From Akebia trifoliata (taxonomy: Eukaryota > Streptophyta > Magnoliopsida > Ranunculales > Lardizabalaceae), in NCBI GenBank assembly GCA_017979445.1, contig JADQWC010000526.1, positions 62,001 to 126,000 on the forward strand: a stretch of DNA of 64,000 nucleotides. The letters run 5' to 3'. Below the pieces are notes generated by a model. That model did no database searches. It saw only the letters and a list, made by a program, of their open reading frames with translations, and was not told where the DNA came from. Position numbers and translations under genes: made by a program. Shown in pieces: positions 22,546 to 34,252 of the stretch; positions within the stretch are counted from its first letter, which is position 1; each line of letters starts with the position of its first letter.

Positions 22546-24640
22546 CCCATAAAATGTTCATGTTATATATGTTTAGAATACATTGATGATGCCAGTAGTC
22601 TATATTGGAAGGCATTTTACCTATGTTATCTGGTTTCTTTGGTTTTGATTTTCACTTTAGTTAAATTTATCTATGTGAGTTTGATTGGATAGTTTTTATT
22701 TATCAAAAAAAAAAAAAAAAATTCCCTTTGATTTGTTGTCTATCTTTTGAAATAATAATGGATTGCTATATTCCTTTTTAAAATTTTCTTCTAAATAAGA
22801 ATGTTTATGATTGTCAAGAAAATGTCATTCACTACAAAAGGATCTTCAGGAAAAAAAATGTTTGCTGGACACAGGCCTGCAGTTTGCCTTTCAAGACAAC
22901 TGATTACATAGGTGAACCATCTCATGTAAGCAGTTTGCTGTGATGGACAGTCTTTCTGCACCTTTCTTTATAGATAACTTGGCCTAGGCACACCAAGCTT
23001 ATCATATCAATGATAAGAACACATAGACTCTGATGAGTAGAGGGTCTCTATAAAATAATTGAAAATTTTCATCATTGAACCATTATAAAATCTTTAGAAT
23101 TGAGTATAAGCACATTGACTTATAAACAAGAGAAAAACAGTGTTGGCAAATTAACTTCATTTGTAGATGCTAACAATTGTAAGTGTTGTAATAAAACACT
23201 TAGGTACATTATGTGCTGGTGAAGAATGGAATGAAACTAGAAATGGCAGTAGGCGAGTGGAATGACATCCAAAGCTATTAAGTACAGTGAAAAAAGGTGT
23301 TTGTCGGGCTCTCTAAATAGAGAAACACGTGAGAGATGTGGGGATAGAAAAAATAATGTAGAAAGATTTATCTACCTTTGTGTAATTTGATTGAATAAGG
23401 TGTATATTAGCAGTAAAAAAATATTTCAACCAAAGTAAATGGGAAAGTTATGAACTAAACTACATTATGTGCTGAAGCCTCTGCATCATTTTGAATTGAG
23501 ATAAGTAGTTGTTTTTGTTCTTCAATTTTTGCATAAACGTAGATACATAATCATGAATGTTTAGTTACTTTCACTTTTCATAAGAATACCTAAAGTCCTA
23601 AAGTAAGAACCCCGGACAGTAAGCACACTACAAATCCCCTACACTACCCCCTGCATCAGGAATAAGTGCACTCTAAGCCATGGGGAACTAAGCCATCTCT
23701 ACTCAAAAGCCCTCATAATAAACACAATGCTATGACATAATTTGATGCTCTTTAGATTAGAATTTTTTTCCAAAACTACTCAAATTGAAAGGGCTGATCT
23801 AAGATATACACTCAAACATCAAGGAAATAAATATGAAGGACAAGGCAAGTGCAGAATACATTCGAAAAAGTCGAGATGGTTGAACGAATAAACTATGGAA
23901 CTTGTTCTACATGTTTAAATGGTTGAACTATCAAAAAGAATAGAGTATCCACTCTGTTATAGTGTAGAAAATTAGCATCATATATTCCTCATCCCAAATA
24001 TTTGGAGAAAATATACAGAAAATATAAGAATTCAATCAAAGAAAACCAAACTAAGCTCTTTGATCTTTAATCAAAATCTGAAACATGATTTGGAGGTTTT
24101 AATCTTTAAAGGAAAAGCAAATCTAAAATTGATTTGAGCATTTTGATATTTAAATCAATCTATAAACTGGAACAATTGAGATCAGTTTGATCTCCAATCA
24201 AACCAAAGTGAAAATCACCATCTGATCTCAAATCAATCTGATTAAATCGCTATAATCGAATGAGAAGATACAGAGAGAGAGAGAGATGAAGAAGACGATA
24301 CCTATTAGAAAGAGTAGATCGATTTCCGCCATTAATACTGAAAACCTTAGAACCCTAGCTGGAGAGGAGAGGAGAAGATACATGGAGTAGAGAGAGTGAG
24401 ATGATTTCCGCCATACATACATACAGAGAGAGAGAGAGAGAGAGAGACGATACCTCTTCTACCAAATTTTCGCCATTAGATTCGAAAACCCTACATAGAG
24501 AGCAAAGAAGAAAATGTAGAGAGAGCAAAGACAGACGTTCAAAGCAAATTTTCGTGCGATGTAGAGAGAGCAGAGAGCTACGTTCAAATCGATGCGCGAA
24601 GGATTTTGGGAAATTTTCCGCGGAGAATTGATTTTCTTAA
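22546..24640. other. CACTA-1 right interior, no gene recognised
   Basis: Probable 3' flank of the proline-rich fragment (poly(A) tract at 22704-22720), then AT-rich DNA. From 24260 to 24560 there are three diverged units of (GA)n followed by GATACC and TTCGCCATTA or TTCCGCCATTA, each with AAAACCCTA-like sequence. No ORF with a domain was found. Confidence 0.5.
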
Positions 24641-24723
24641 AAAAAAAAACGTGAGTTTTAGCGACGGGAATTTTGGCCGTCGCTAAAACGTTGTCGCTAA
24701 AACCCCGTGATTTTGTAGTGCAA

Positions 24724-25857
24724 GTTCAACAATAGTTCACCAGGTTTTATCTATTGTTGAGCTCCATGTTTTTTATTTACTATCAAGTTCACCACTTTTT
24801 AATTAAAAAGCAATGAACTCGACATTGGCAAATGTCACCCATTATCAATTTTCGAGGTTTTTCAACTAAAATACATGTAAAGATCGACTAAAAACTTGAG
24901 ATAATGACTTGTTTCGATGATTTATTTCAATTCAAAAGAACCATTTTTAATCGATTTTCATCTTAAAAATAAGAAAAAAGTGAACAAACCCTTGAAAATG
25001 GCTTCTTAATTCTTCTTTCTTGAATTCTTTTCGACGGAATGGAGTCTCTAAAATTCAATTGAGATGCCAAAAATCCAATTTTATTTTTTGAAAATGTTGA
25101 GTTCGAATGGTTAGGGTATTCAATCGTTAGAAAAATAGGAGATGAGGTCCAGGGGCTCTTAGGAAAAGTAAAAGTTTACTAAATGGACTATTAAGAGACC
25201 ACTAAAAACTTAGGGACTATTTAGAAAGAAATAAATACCTACACAAGGGTCCTAGAAGTAATTTTCGTGAATATGGGAGTTAGTCCCCCTAATGCTAAAG
25301 TGGTAGTCAATAAATTCGAGAATAATTTACATGTTATACAAATAATATTAAGGGCATTGTACTTGCACAATATGAAATTTAATTAAGTGTGAAGTTGATG
25401 AATTAGCAATGGCATGACATCACATTTATTGAAAAACGCAATAGTGATTGACTAATGGAGAGAAAATTTCATGAGAAAATTTTAAAGTGGTTGAAATGCT
25501 TAGATTTTACTTGTTTTTTCAATACACGTGACATCATGCCATTGATTCATCAGCGTAGCATATAAATTTCTTAACAACAAATTTCTCCACCATTCTGTGT
25601 TCTATGCATCCACTTAAGAGAGTCAAATAAAAAAACGGTGAAATGACCAAATTGATCATCCTAACAAAAAACTCTTTGTTCCCAACCTAGAAAAAGACTA
25701 ACTTTTTGTTCGATAGGAAGTTACCAAGAATTTTCATTGTGGCTTAGTAGAATCCTACTGAATGTACCTGAAAGGACTCGGTAGGAATCTATCGATTAGG
25801 TTATCTATAGAAACCTATTGAGTCCTTTCACAAAAATATAAAAGGATTCTACTTTAT
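24724..25857. other. Continuation of the segmental duplication after CACTA-1
   Basis: This continues the locus interrupted by CACTA-1 and aligns with 35088-36228. It ends in CAAAAATATAAAAGGATTCTAC, after which the two copies diverge. It holds the right half of M copy 4 and a non-coding stretch. Confidence 0.8.
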
Positions 25858-27559
25858 AGAGTTTTTGGAGAACTTTTGGGGATAAAGTGGTCCAACCCTA
25901 AAAATAAAGAAAATGGACATGAGGTTTAAGTTATTTCTTTTTGGATTTTTTATTTATGTGAGGGTAAAGATGACATTTGTAAAGGAACTTAAAAAGTATT
26001 ATTTGATCTTTGATTTTTTGATAAATAGTGGTGAGAGAACAAAAATACTTTTGAGAGGGTGAATAAGAGAGTGACATGTGTAAAGGTGGAGTGGTAGGTG
26101 AAAAGTAAATCTTGGTTTATTTGTAAGTAACTCATAAAGTAAATGTGGATGTATGTTTTTGAAATGAACCAATGGGAGAACAAAAGTACTTTTGAGAGGG
26201 TGAGTAAGAGAATGACATGTGTAAAGTTGAAGTGGTAGGTGAAAAAAAAAATCTAATAAAACTTTCAATACCATTTTCTTTTGTATTTTGTTGCATTGCA
26301 TCTCCTCAATGCTTTGTACATGGAATAAAATGGTCTTTTTAATATAATAGTTGACTAAATTTGGGGGCATTTTAATATAATAGATTTGTTTTTATTATTC
26401 TTGCTATGTTCATGTATCAAATTGAGCAATTAAGTATTTGAGGATACAAGATAGTAACAACAATACTTACAAAAACAATTTATCAAATTGGCCTTAGAAA
26501 GAAAATAAACATAAGAGTTTCTATGGCCACACCAACTCTTCTTATAACACATTAAACAATGAAATTAGAAATGATGTTTAGGTTCTGATAACTTTATATT
26601 TTTTTATTCTTATTATTTGAAACAATTAAAATATTTCTACACAGATAACAAACATTTATATCATCAAAACCCAATTATTTTTTATGTCAAAAGTTATAAG
26701 ACTCAGTTTGACTTTATCAAGTTTTTATAAGCTGAGACACATATTTTGAAAATATCATGAATCATCTAGGATCTTAGACGAATCATTGAGATTCACATTG
26801 ACTATCTCGCCAAATTGTAGGATGACACTTCATCTCAGTTACGAAACCATGGGGTAATAAAATATGACTTTCTTATTTTTATTTTAATATAATTTTTCCC
26901 TTTGGTGGACAACACATTGACTGCTTACCTACTTCAATGTATAAATTATTTTATTTTTCAGATTTAATTATTGCCCTTTGATCTGGTAGTAGGTCTTGTG
27001 CTTCATATTTAATTAAGTCAAATTCAATTATGAATTCATCAATAACACTCTTACAACCCCAAAGTAGGCAATGGAAATATTTTTGGCGCTAGGGCCGTCA
27101 ATGAGTGGGTTCAAGCCGAGCTTGACCATGCCTTAACCCGGTCTTAAAGTGATGAACTGTAATTTAAGCCAGTCCTAAAATCCTATCTATCTTAAGTCGT
27201 CTGCGGCACCCTAATAAAATCTTAGTGGGCTTAAGTTGGATTCAAGTCTTATAAAAATATTAAATTCATGCATATTTTGAAGTCATTTGGAGCCATTTAA
27301 TATTACTTTTCATCAAAATATAGGTCGAATCTCTATCTTAGTTTAAAGGATTTGCCTACATCATCATGTTTGAAAGCATTCTCAATATTCTTTAAGAAGT
27401 AATGAAAAAGTAGTATGGTCCCTATTCAGTGTTGGCCCCCCTCATAACCTCATTATAAAGTAAATATTGAGCTAGTGTCCCAACCGTACTATAAAATATG
27501 GTTTGTTCACTAACTAATTTTCAGAGATATTCAGAGTTTCATCTCTAATGATATTTTTT
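25858..27559. other. Unique AT-rich spacer with one direct repeat
   Basis: No gene is supported. A direct repeat of about 75 bp occurs at 26031-26105 and 26168-26240 (ACTTTTGAGAGGGTGA and GTGGTAGGTGAAAA), spaced by about 136 bp. ORFs 25989-26370 (minus) read across these repeats and are not considered coding. Confidence 0.5.
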
Positions 27560-27560
27560 T

Positions 27561-27893
27561 TAAGTAAGGGATAGTAATGGTTACAATTATTCCATATATT
27601 TTGATAGTGAAAATCATATTTTTGAGACTAACAATGATCGGTCTTTTTTGAGTGAACTAGAAAGTGCTTTTTCTAGTTATCTTAATAATGGATCTAAGAC
27701 TGACAATCACAACCATGATCGTTACATGGATGATGCTACATATAATTGGAATAATCACATTAATGGTTACATTGACAATTATCTTCGTTCTGAAATCGGT
27801 ATTGATAGTTACATTTCAAATGGTAGCAAAAATAACAATAACAACAATTACTTTATAGCCACATTTGTAACCAAGGCGAAAGCAGTCAACTAA
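27561..27893 (+). other. Open frame, Asn/Asp-rich, function unknown
   Basis: A frame without stops for about 110 codons lies next to a CACTA-type miniature element. It includes [33 protein letters not shown] and a run of Asn near its end. No ATG with clear context starts it, and no domain is recognised. It could be an exon fragment of a transposon-encoded protein or chance. Confidence 0.25.
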
Positions 27894-28039
27894 CACAAAT
27901 AAAAGTTTTTCAAAATAATAATCTTTCTACCATAAATAGTTTTAAGAAATTATGTAGATGACCTTCTTTGAATCATGTCTATTGCACTGAAAACTAATAA
28001 TATTCCTTTCTCAAATTGGACTTGGATCCAACTGCTGAT

Positions 28040-28302
28040 CACAACGTAAAAAAAACTTATATTTGATTACCCAAGACCAGCGAATTTTATAAAATTTGAT
28101 GGATCAAGGTGTCGAATTTTTCATTGTCAATATTTTTTCTACGCACTGAAACCATCAAATTAATAGAGCATGGGAGAAATTTGTTTGCTCTAAGCCGTCG
28201 AATTGGGGAACATAACAAATTTCAACGGACATGGACCATCAAAATTCAATTTCTAAAATTTATGGGCTTTGGCTTGCCAAATTTTTCGGTTTTCACTTAG
28301 TG
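28040..28302. mobile_element. CACTA-type miniature element 1 (263 bp)
   Basis: The left end is CACAACGTAAAA (one base off CACTACGTAAAA) and the right end is TTTTCACTTAGTG. The 3-bp target duplication GAT is at 28037-28039 and 28303-28305. The interior resembles miniature element 2 (GACGGATC/TTTGATGG and AGGGAGAAATTTG-type blocks). No coding capacity. Confidence 0.78.
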
Positions 28303-28639
28303 GATTATGATCGTCTAGGTCAATCCATGGAGACTATCACGTATCTTGTAAGGTCGATAGCAGTCCAGCTCCTTATTTCGAAGGATCCAGATAGACTATT
28401 TTATGATCAATTGGGTCAAATTCAATGCCCTAAGTCAAGTATTCAATTTTTCTTTTTCTTTTTTTTTTAAATGGAAGAAATATTACGGAGATAATAAAAA
28501 AATACACCCCTGAATGTCTTTATTTATTGCCACTTGCTCCGTTGACTGCTGACCCGCTTCAATTATAATTCTATAATCTATGTTTAGTCGGTGGAACATA
28601 ATACTTCAATAAGTTGAAAGATACCATCCCGACTCAAAA

Positions 28640-29000
28640 GTCATCAAAGCTTTTCTCATCTCATCTCATCTTTCCTCTCTGCATCTCTCCCATTCAGAAG
28701 AAACCCTAATCCACGGGTGATGGCGAAACAGGTACGAACCAAAATCCTCTCTCTTAAAAAAAAAATATTATTATTATTATTGTATTTAATATTTTAAACT
28801 TCTGGGAAATGTCTGAATCAGTGCAGGTAACTAATCCCACAATAGAGAGAAGAGAAGAGAAGATATAAATTATCGAAATTCTTGTAAGTGGTTATATTTT
28901 CTTTCCATTTGGTTTTTATCATTTGTTTTAATTTCGTTATTTTAATGGGTGGGTTGGGTTCAGTTGACGCAAGAAATAACACTGGATCAAAATCCAACTG
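28640..29000 (+). other. Possible captured 5' UTR and first exon of a host gene
   Basis: A CT-rich leader with CTCATCTCATCTCATC (about 28654-28669) precedes ATGGCGAAACAG at about 28720-28731. GTACGAACC follows immediately as a plausible donor, then an AT-rich intron-like stretch. This has the look of a plant gene start coding M-A-K-Q, but no downstream exon could be recognised. The gene is unknown. Confidence 0.3.
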
Positions 29001-29354
29001 TTGGTAGGTATTCTTGAGATAATTATCATAGGGATTTGCATAAAATCCTAACCGTTGGATTGTTTGATTAGTTAAGCAAATGTTGTTCTCTTTATTTTTT
29101 TTTTGGGAATTTTTTTTTACTTACATATTTGATACACTTCTGTCGATTGAAAATAAAAATGAGTTGCCTTATTGATCATGGTACCTAGTCAATCAATCTT
29201 ATCTAAGTGTTTCAAATATTCCTCAGTTTAGGATTGTATAACTTATTTGCAAAAATATATCACGATGCATTGTATAAAAGACCAAGAGATAAAAAATACA
29301 TTTTTATTTAAATTCTGCTCTGCACCAATAATTTTCTTTCATCACACATGTGGC

Positions 29355-29639
29355 CACAACATGTAAAAAGCCCATATTCGACGGCCCAAGGCCACTGAAT
29401 TTCATAAAATTTGACGGACTAAGGCGTTGAATTTTTTATCATCGAATTTTTTTTTTCAAAGGACCAAAACCGTCAAATTAATGGAGGAAGGGAGAAATTT
29501 GATGGCTCTAGGCCTTTGAATGCGGTCAAATCTGAGGAACATAAAAAAAAATTGACGGCAGCCCTTGACCGTCGAAGTTTGGTTTCTAAGCCTTGGTCTC
29601 TCGAATTTTCTTGTAGAATAATCCAGTTTTCACGTAGTG
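29355..29639. mobile_element. CACTA-type miniature element 2 (285 bp)
   Basis: The ends are CACAACATGTAAAA and TTTTCACGTAGTG, with target duplication GGC at 29352-29354 and 29640-29642. The interior aligns loosely with miniature element 1. Terminal sequence CACTACGTGAAAA, 3-bp duplication and small size fit a deletion derivative of a CACTA transposon. Confidence 0.78.
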
Positions 29640-29641
29640 GG

Positions 29642-29748
29642 CACTAAGTGAAAATAGGGTAAATTTGATGCCAAGGTTGGTCGAAATTGCTTGGATTTAG
29701 CCAAATTCACAGATCTTGACGGCGAATTTACCCTTTCTTTACGTAGTG
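29642..29748. mobile_element. CACTA-type miniature element 3 (107 bp)
   Basis: The inverted ends are CACTAAGTGAAAATAGGGTA and, on the opposite strand, CACTACGTAAAGAAAGGGTA. It abuts element 2. The flanking triplets (GGG and TGT) do not match, so it may be a fragment or a nested insertion with a damaged flank. Confidence 0.6.
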
Positions 29749-29858
29749 TGTTGGCTTTCCCCATTTTTTTATTGGTAAAAGTAGACTTGAGATCTAACTC
29801 CACCGATACATTTTGCTCTCCATTAATTAATGCTAAATACTCACAAATAGGTCTATTA

Positions 29859-32800
29859 TCATGCATAACAAAATTAGAGGCAATCTTCTTCGCTGCTTCA
29901 TTGTCACAATATATCGGCATAGATCTCCTGATAAGCAATCTTAACTCATCTAGAAGAGATCGAACCCAAAGAAGCTCACAAGTACCATGAGCACTTGCCC
30001 TGTACTCAGTTTCAACACTTGAGCGAGATATTACTGGTTGCTTTTTACTCTTTCATGCAACCAAATTGCCTCCTAGAAAGGCATAATATCTTGAGGTCGA
30101 GCAACGATTAGAAGTAGATTCTGCCCAATATGCATCAATACAAGTGGTGAGATCTAGATGTCTATGCGAATGATATACAAGTCCATGGCTCAGACAAGTC
30201 TTGATAAAAAGGAGAATACGATGAACTGCTGCAAGATGGGTAGGACGAGGAGTATGAATGAATTAACTAACCATACTCACAACAAAGACAATATCTGATT
30301 GTGTGAGGGTGAGATAAATAAGTCGTCCTATAAGTTGTTAATATGTATGTGGATTAGGAAGAACATCATCCTCAATCTCATTTAGAAATGGCTTTGAGTT
30401 CTTAAGGTGAAGTAATTGATTTACAACCAATTATACTCGTATCGCATAAGAGATCCAAGGCATACTTCTTTTGTGAGAGAAAATGCATTTCCTGGAACGA
30501 GTAACCTCAAGCCCAAAGAAATATTTTAAGTCGGGAAAATCCTTCAGTTCAATTATACAAACTAGTTCCTTCTTCACATACATGATAAAGGATGAGTCAT
30601 CTCCGATGAGAATAATATCATCAACATAGACAAAGAGAATAGTACGACCTATGAAGTCATAATGAATGAAGATAATATGACCAGATTGACATCTTTGAAA
30701 ACCTATGCTAATCACCAATCTGCTGAAGTGATGAAACCAAATTCTAGGTGATTGGTTCAAACCATAAATAGACTTCTTTTAGTCTGGAGAGCTGTTTTGT
30801 GGACTCTCCTTGAAGTAGAAATTTCGGAGGTAAATCATATCATTTCCTCTATGAGATGCCAATGAAGAAAGGCATTTTTCACATCTAACTGATAAAGATG
30901 ACAATCCCGATTAGCTGCAATGGAAATAAGGACACGAACCAAAGTCAATTTTACCATAGGAGCAAATGTGGCATCATAATCGAGGGTATAAGTTTGTGTA
31001 AAACCATGACCAACAAGAAAAATTTTATATCGTTCAATAGTACTATAAGAGTTATGCTTAATAGTAAAGACCTAATGATAACCTGACTTTTCTTCCCAAG
31101 GGGAAGAAACCTGTATCTTATGTCTGATTACTTTGCAAGGAAATCATTTTGTCTAGCATAGCAATTTTCCATGCAACATCAACAAGAACAACATAAACTG
31201 TGCGTGGGATAGTCACAGAGGCAACAACAGAATGAATTGCCTAATAAGAGGAAGAAATAGTTTGGTAAGCAACATACCTAGCAAGTAGGTAAGGAGTAAC
31301 ATACTTACGAAGAGTAATAAGTAACTCAAAAGCAGAAGTATCAATAGGACTAATGTGATTAGTAGGTATAAGAGAAGTAGTTGATTTGTAATATGGCGAG
31401 AAAGACATACTAGAGGTGCCTGCATGGAGAGAGGTGGCTATGGTGCATGAGAAGAGGAACCATGCCACTTGAGATGCACATAAGTGATATACTCTTTTGG
31501 TTAAGGAAGATCAACTGGGACATGCCAAGACAAGCATACATGACAGATATAAGGATCTCTAAAAAAGTAAGGAACATACTAAAAAAATGTAACATCCATG
31601 GAAGTAAAGAACTGAGAAGATGTAAGATCATAACAACGATATCCTTTAAACATATACTAGAATAATTAACAACAATACAATGAATCGCTATATCATCTAA
31701 GTTGTGAACGAAGATCCTGAACAAAGTAGGTACAACCAAGAAGGCATGAAATTGATTAGGAAACATGCAGTAAGTGTAGCTATGGACCAGTAGGTCTTAG
31801 CCATTTGCATACCACGTAACAAAGAGCGGGCAACCCCAACCAAATTGTAATTTTTACGTTGAGGGGTATAAGGACAAATAAATTGATGGATAAGACCATG
31901 CTCAAGAAAGTGGACAAAGGGGGTAGAGTAATTCTCACCACCATTATCGAATCAAAGATTTTTCATCGGAGTACAAAATTGGGTGGATAGTACCATAGCA
32001 TGGAATTCATGAAATTTAGAAAACACTTCATCCGTAGATTTCATAAGGTATACCCAAGTGGTATGAGAGTAGTCATTAATAAAGGTAACATTGTAGCGAA
32101 ATCCATCAAGAGTTGTGGTTGGGAAAGGACGCCAAACATTGTAGTGAACCAAGCTTGGCATGCCACAAATACAAAGTATCCACACTAGCATCTATAAAAA
32201 AAAGGAAAAGACATAGAAGGGTCGCCATCAGTAGAGACATTAGAAATGGAAGATGAAGGGTAAATGACCAAATAGTAGTGGCCTCCTCTCTCGAAACCAT
32301 TACCAGTAGTCTTCCTTGTAGATAGGTCTTGAAAAATACAAGAGGTAGGGTAAAAAATAGTATAACAATTTAAGGGTTTAACAAGACTACAACAGAAAGA
32401 AGATTAGTAGAAAAATGAGGAATATCCAAACATGTAGGACATTAGACAAAGAGAGAAGAAGAGATAGGGACTGTTCTTATCCCAGTGACAAGTATAAAAA
32501 ATTGGAAGACAAACCTATTTTGGAGAGGAAAATGGAGAATATAAGGGATAACTCTGTGACTCACCCGTAATGTGGTCAGCGACTCCTGAGTCTATGACCC
32601 ATTGAGTGGGAGAAGGTGTAGCATTGACTGCATAAGATGAGGAATCATGGATACATGAAGTTGCAGATGAGCATGGGTGAACTATAGAAGGGGATGTAGC
32701 AGTAGTAGTGGGGTTGAATGGTAGCCGCATCTCAACGTAAAGTAACGTAATGGTGCGCATAATCTCAAACATTCGTGCTTTAATCAAGCTCAAAGCATTA

Positions 32801-34252
32801 ATAGTACACTCGGGTTGGGAAGAATCAACAAATGTTGAATCACTTGTAGCAACAACAACAAAACGAGAATGGCAATTCTCAAGATAACCATGGTGATGAT
32901 TACACTGAGCACAATTATGGCCTACAATACTACGATGGGAACATATCACACTAGAGCAACCACAAGGAGGACCTCGATCATTCCCTTGATTACATCCAAT
33001 AAAGGGAGTAATGGGAGAATGATAGGCACTATAAAAAAAAAATATGATCTTGAGAAACAACAAAGGAAGTCCCTAAAAACATAATTGCACAACGACCCTC
33101 CTTACTAAAAACTGTGGCATAGAGGTGTGTAGTGGAAGAAGATGAGATGTTGGTAGAATTTGAGTGTGCAACTGCTCATACTTAGTGTGAAGACCTTCCA
33201 AAAAGTCATAGATTTGGTGATGCTAATTCTCAGCTAAGGTATATGTCTGTGAAGGTGAGGTCCACCACTTGATGACCAATCTCATAAAAATATATTTGGC
33301 AATAATTTGGGATTCTATAGATTTGAGAAGCCAGCTCAGAATGATGCAATTCTCAGAATCTCACTAAGCAATAACACTAACATCAATAGTAAGTCCAGGA
33401 GTATCCCCCGTAAGATAATCTATTTTCAAATGACCTCCAATGTGATGAGTTTGCCCAATTCAATGTGAGAAAATTATCACCATTGAACTTTAAATTGGTA
33501 ATAGAATTTGCAATAGGATAGGAGAAAGTGAGAGGAACAAGGGATTCAGAATCCATTATAGAGGAAATTTGGTAAAAAGGTACTAGATGTTGAAGCCTCC
33601 AGAGAGTAGAACTAAAAACGAGGGCCAAAGAGAATTGCATTAGCTGAAGTAAGCAGCGTAGAGGATAGTGTTGCTTGATGAGAGAAAATGCAGCTTAGAA
33701 CTAGAAAAAATTTGACTTCCTAAGAACTAAAATCTAAAAAGGAGGGCAAGAACCCTATGAAAGAAAGACAAAACAAAGACCAGTGGCTTTAGATGTGATC
33801 CACAACCGAAAATGACAACTTCTTTAAGGAGTTTTTGAGATCAACGGTCGGTATGAAGAAAAGTCAAGGAAAAACACATATTAAGGAAGACGATCCACCA
33901 AACATGGGACTAATCAAAATGAACAATAAATGACTTCAAAAAATAGATCTAGGAATCTACTAGATTAAGAAGATGAAGAACTATAAGAATCCATCGTCAA
34001 TGGAGGTCGTGGAAGATCTAGGACTGATAACAGCATGACGTCATCTTGATGTCAACGTTGAAAAAAAAAAAAGGAAAAAAACCATCTTAGATACCAATTT
34101 TATTATTTGGTATAACTGGCTTAGAGGTCAATAACACTATTAGTCTTTGTATTAAGGTGAGGAGAATATTATAAAATTTTCTAGTACACCCTCGTACATG
34201 CACACACCAAAAATGATTTATACACGCACCTATAAAACCTAGACACTTTACA
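29859..34252 (-). mobile_element. Copia B: near-identical, 3'-truncated copy of copia A
   Basis: It aligns with copia A from 11113 to 15506 on the minus strand. Recognisable parts: RNase H (CDNEAAKKIASNFV, about 29860-29900), reverse transcriptase LFVYVDDIILIGDD (about 30610-30650), integrase remnant (about 32050), protease remnant (about 32590), gag start MDSESLVPL near 33556 and 5' LTR 34100-34252. The 3' LTR, polypurine tract and last part of RNase H are missing; homology stops at about 29859 next to unrelated sequence. Most disabling lesions are shared with copia A, so the pair arose by duplication after decay. Confidence 0.9.
34100..34252 (-). repeat. Copia B 5' LTR
   Basis: This 153-bp LTR is almost identical to 15354-15506, including the lost terminal CA. 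The primer-binding-like TGGTATCTAAGATGG sits just inside it at about 34081-34096. Confidence 0.85.

Larger units (their letters stand above)
16342..24720. mobile_element. CACTA-1: 8.4-kb CACTA (En/Spm) transposon with captured genes
   Basis: The element starts CACTACAAAATTTTAGG and ends in the inverted CATTTTGTAGTG-type terminus (ATTTTGTAGTG). The 3-bp target duplication CAA is at 16339-16341 and 24721-24723. The duplicated locus at 35085-35087 has the single uninterrupted CAA. Subterminal repeats fill 16380-16780. It contains a Transposase_24 pseudogene (minus) and fragments of uroporphyrinogen-III synthase, a P450 and a proline-rich protein. No TNPD/Transposase_21 gene was seen, so it is non-autonomous. 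Ends, target duplication and empty site together make this very secure. Confidence 0.96.
15998..25266. mobile_element. TIR element M, copy 4, split by CACTA-1
   Basis: The left TIR (GGGAAAATTATTTAAAGGAC at 15998) and left half run to 16341. CACTA-1 follows, and the right half resumes at 24721 and ends near 25266 (AAGTAATTTTCG, damaged terminus). With the CACTA removed it matches copy 5 (34743-35627) along its length. Its arrays of GAGTTCAC/TTTATTTACT units flank the insertion. Confidence 0.8.

Noticed and set aside
24401..24631. Arg/Glu-rich ORF at the right end of CACTA-1
   Set aside because: Produced by (GA)n microsatellite translation; no protein family expected.
26031..26240. Two similar 75-bp segments considered as a CRISPR-like or regulatory array
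   Set aside because: Only two copies, long and diverged; an ordinary local duplication in plant spacer DNA.
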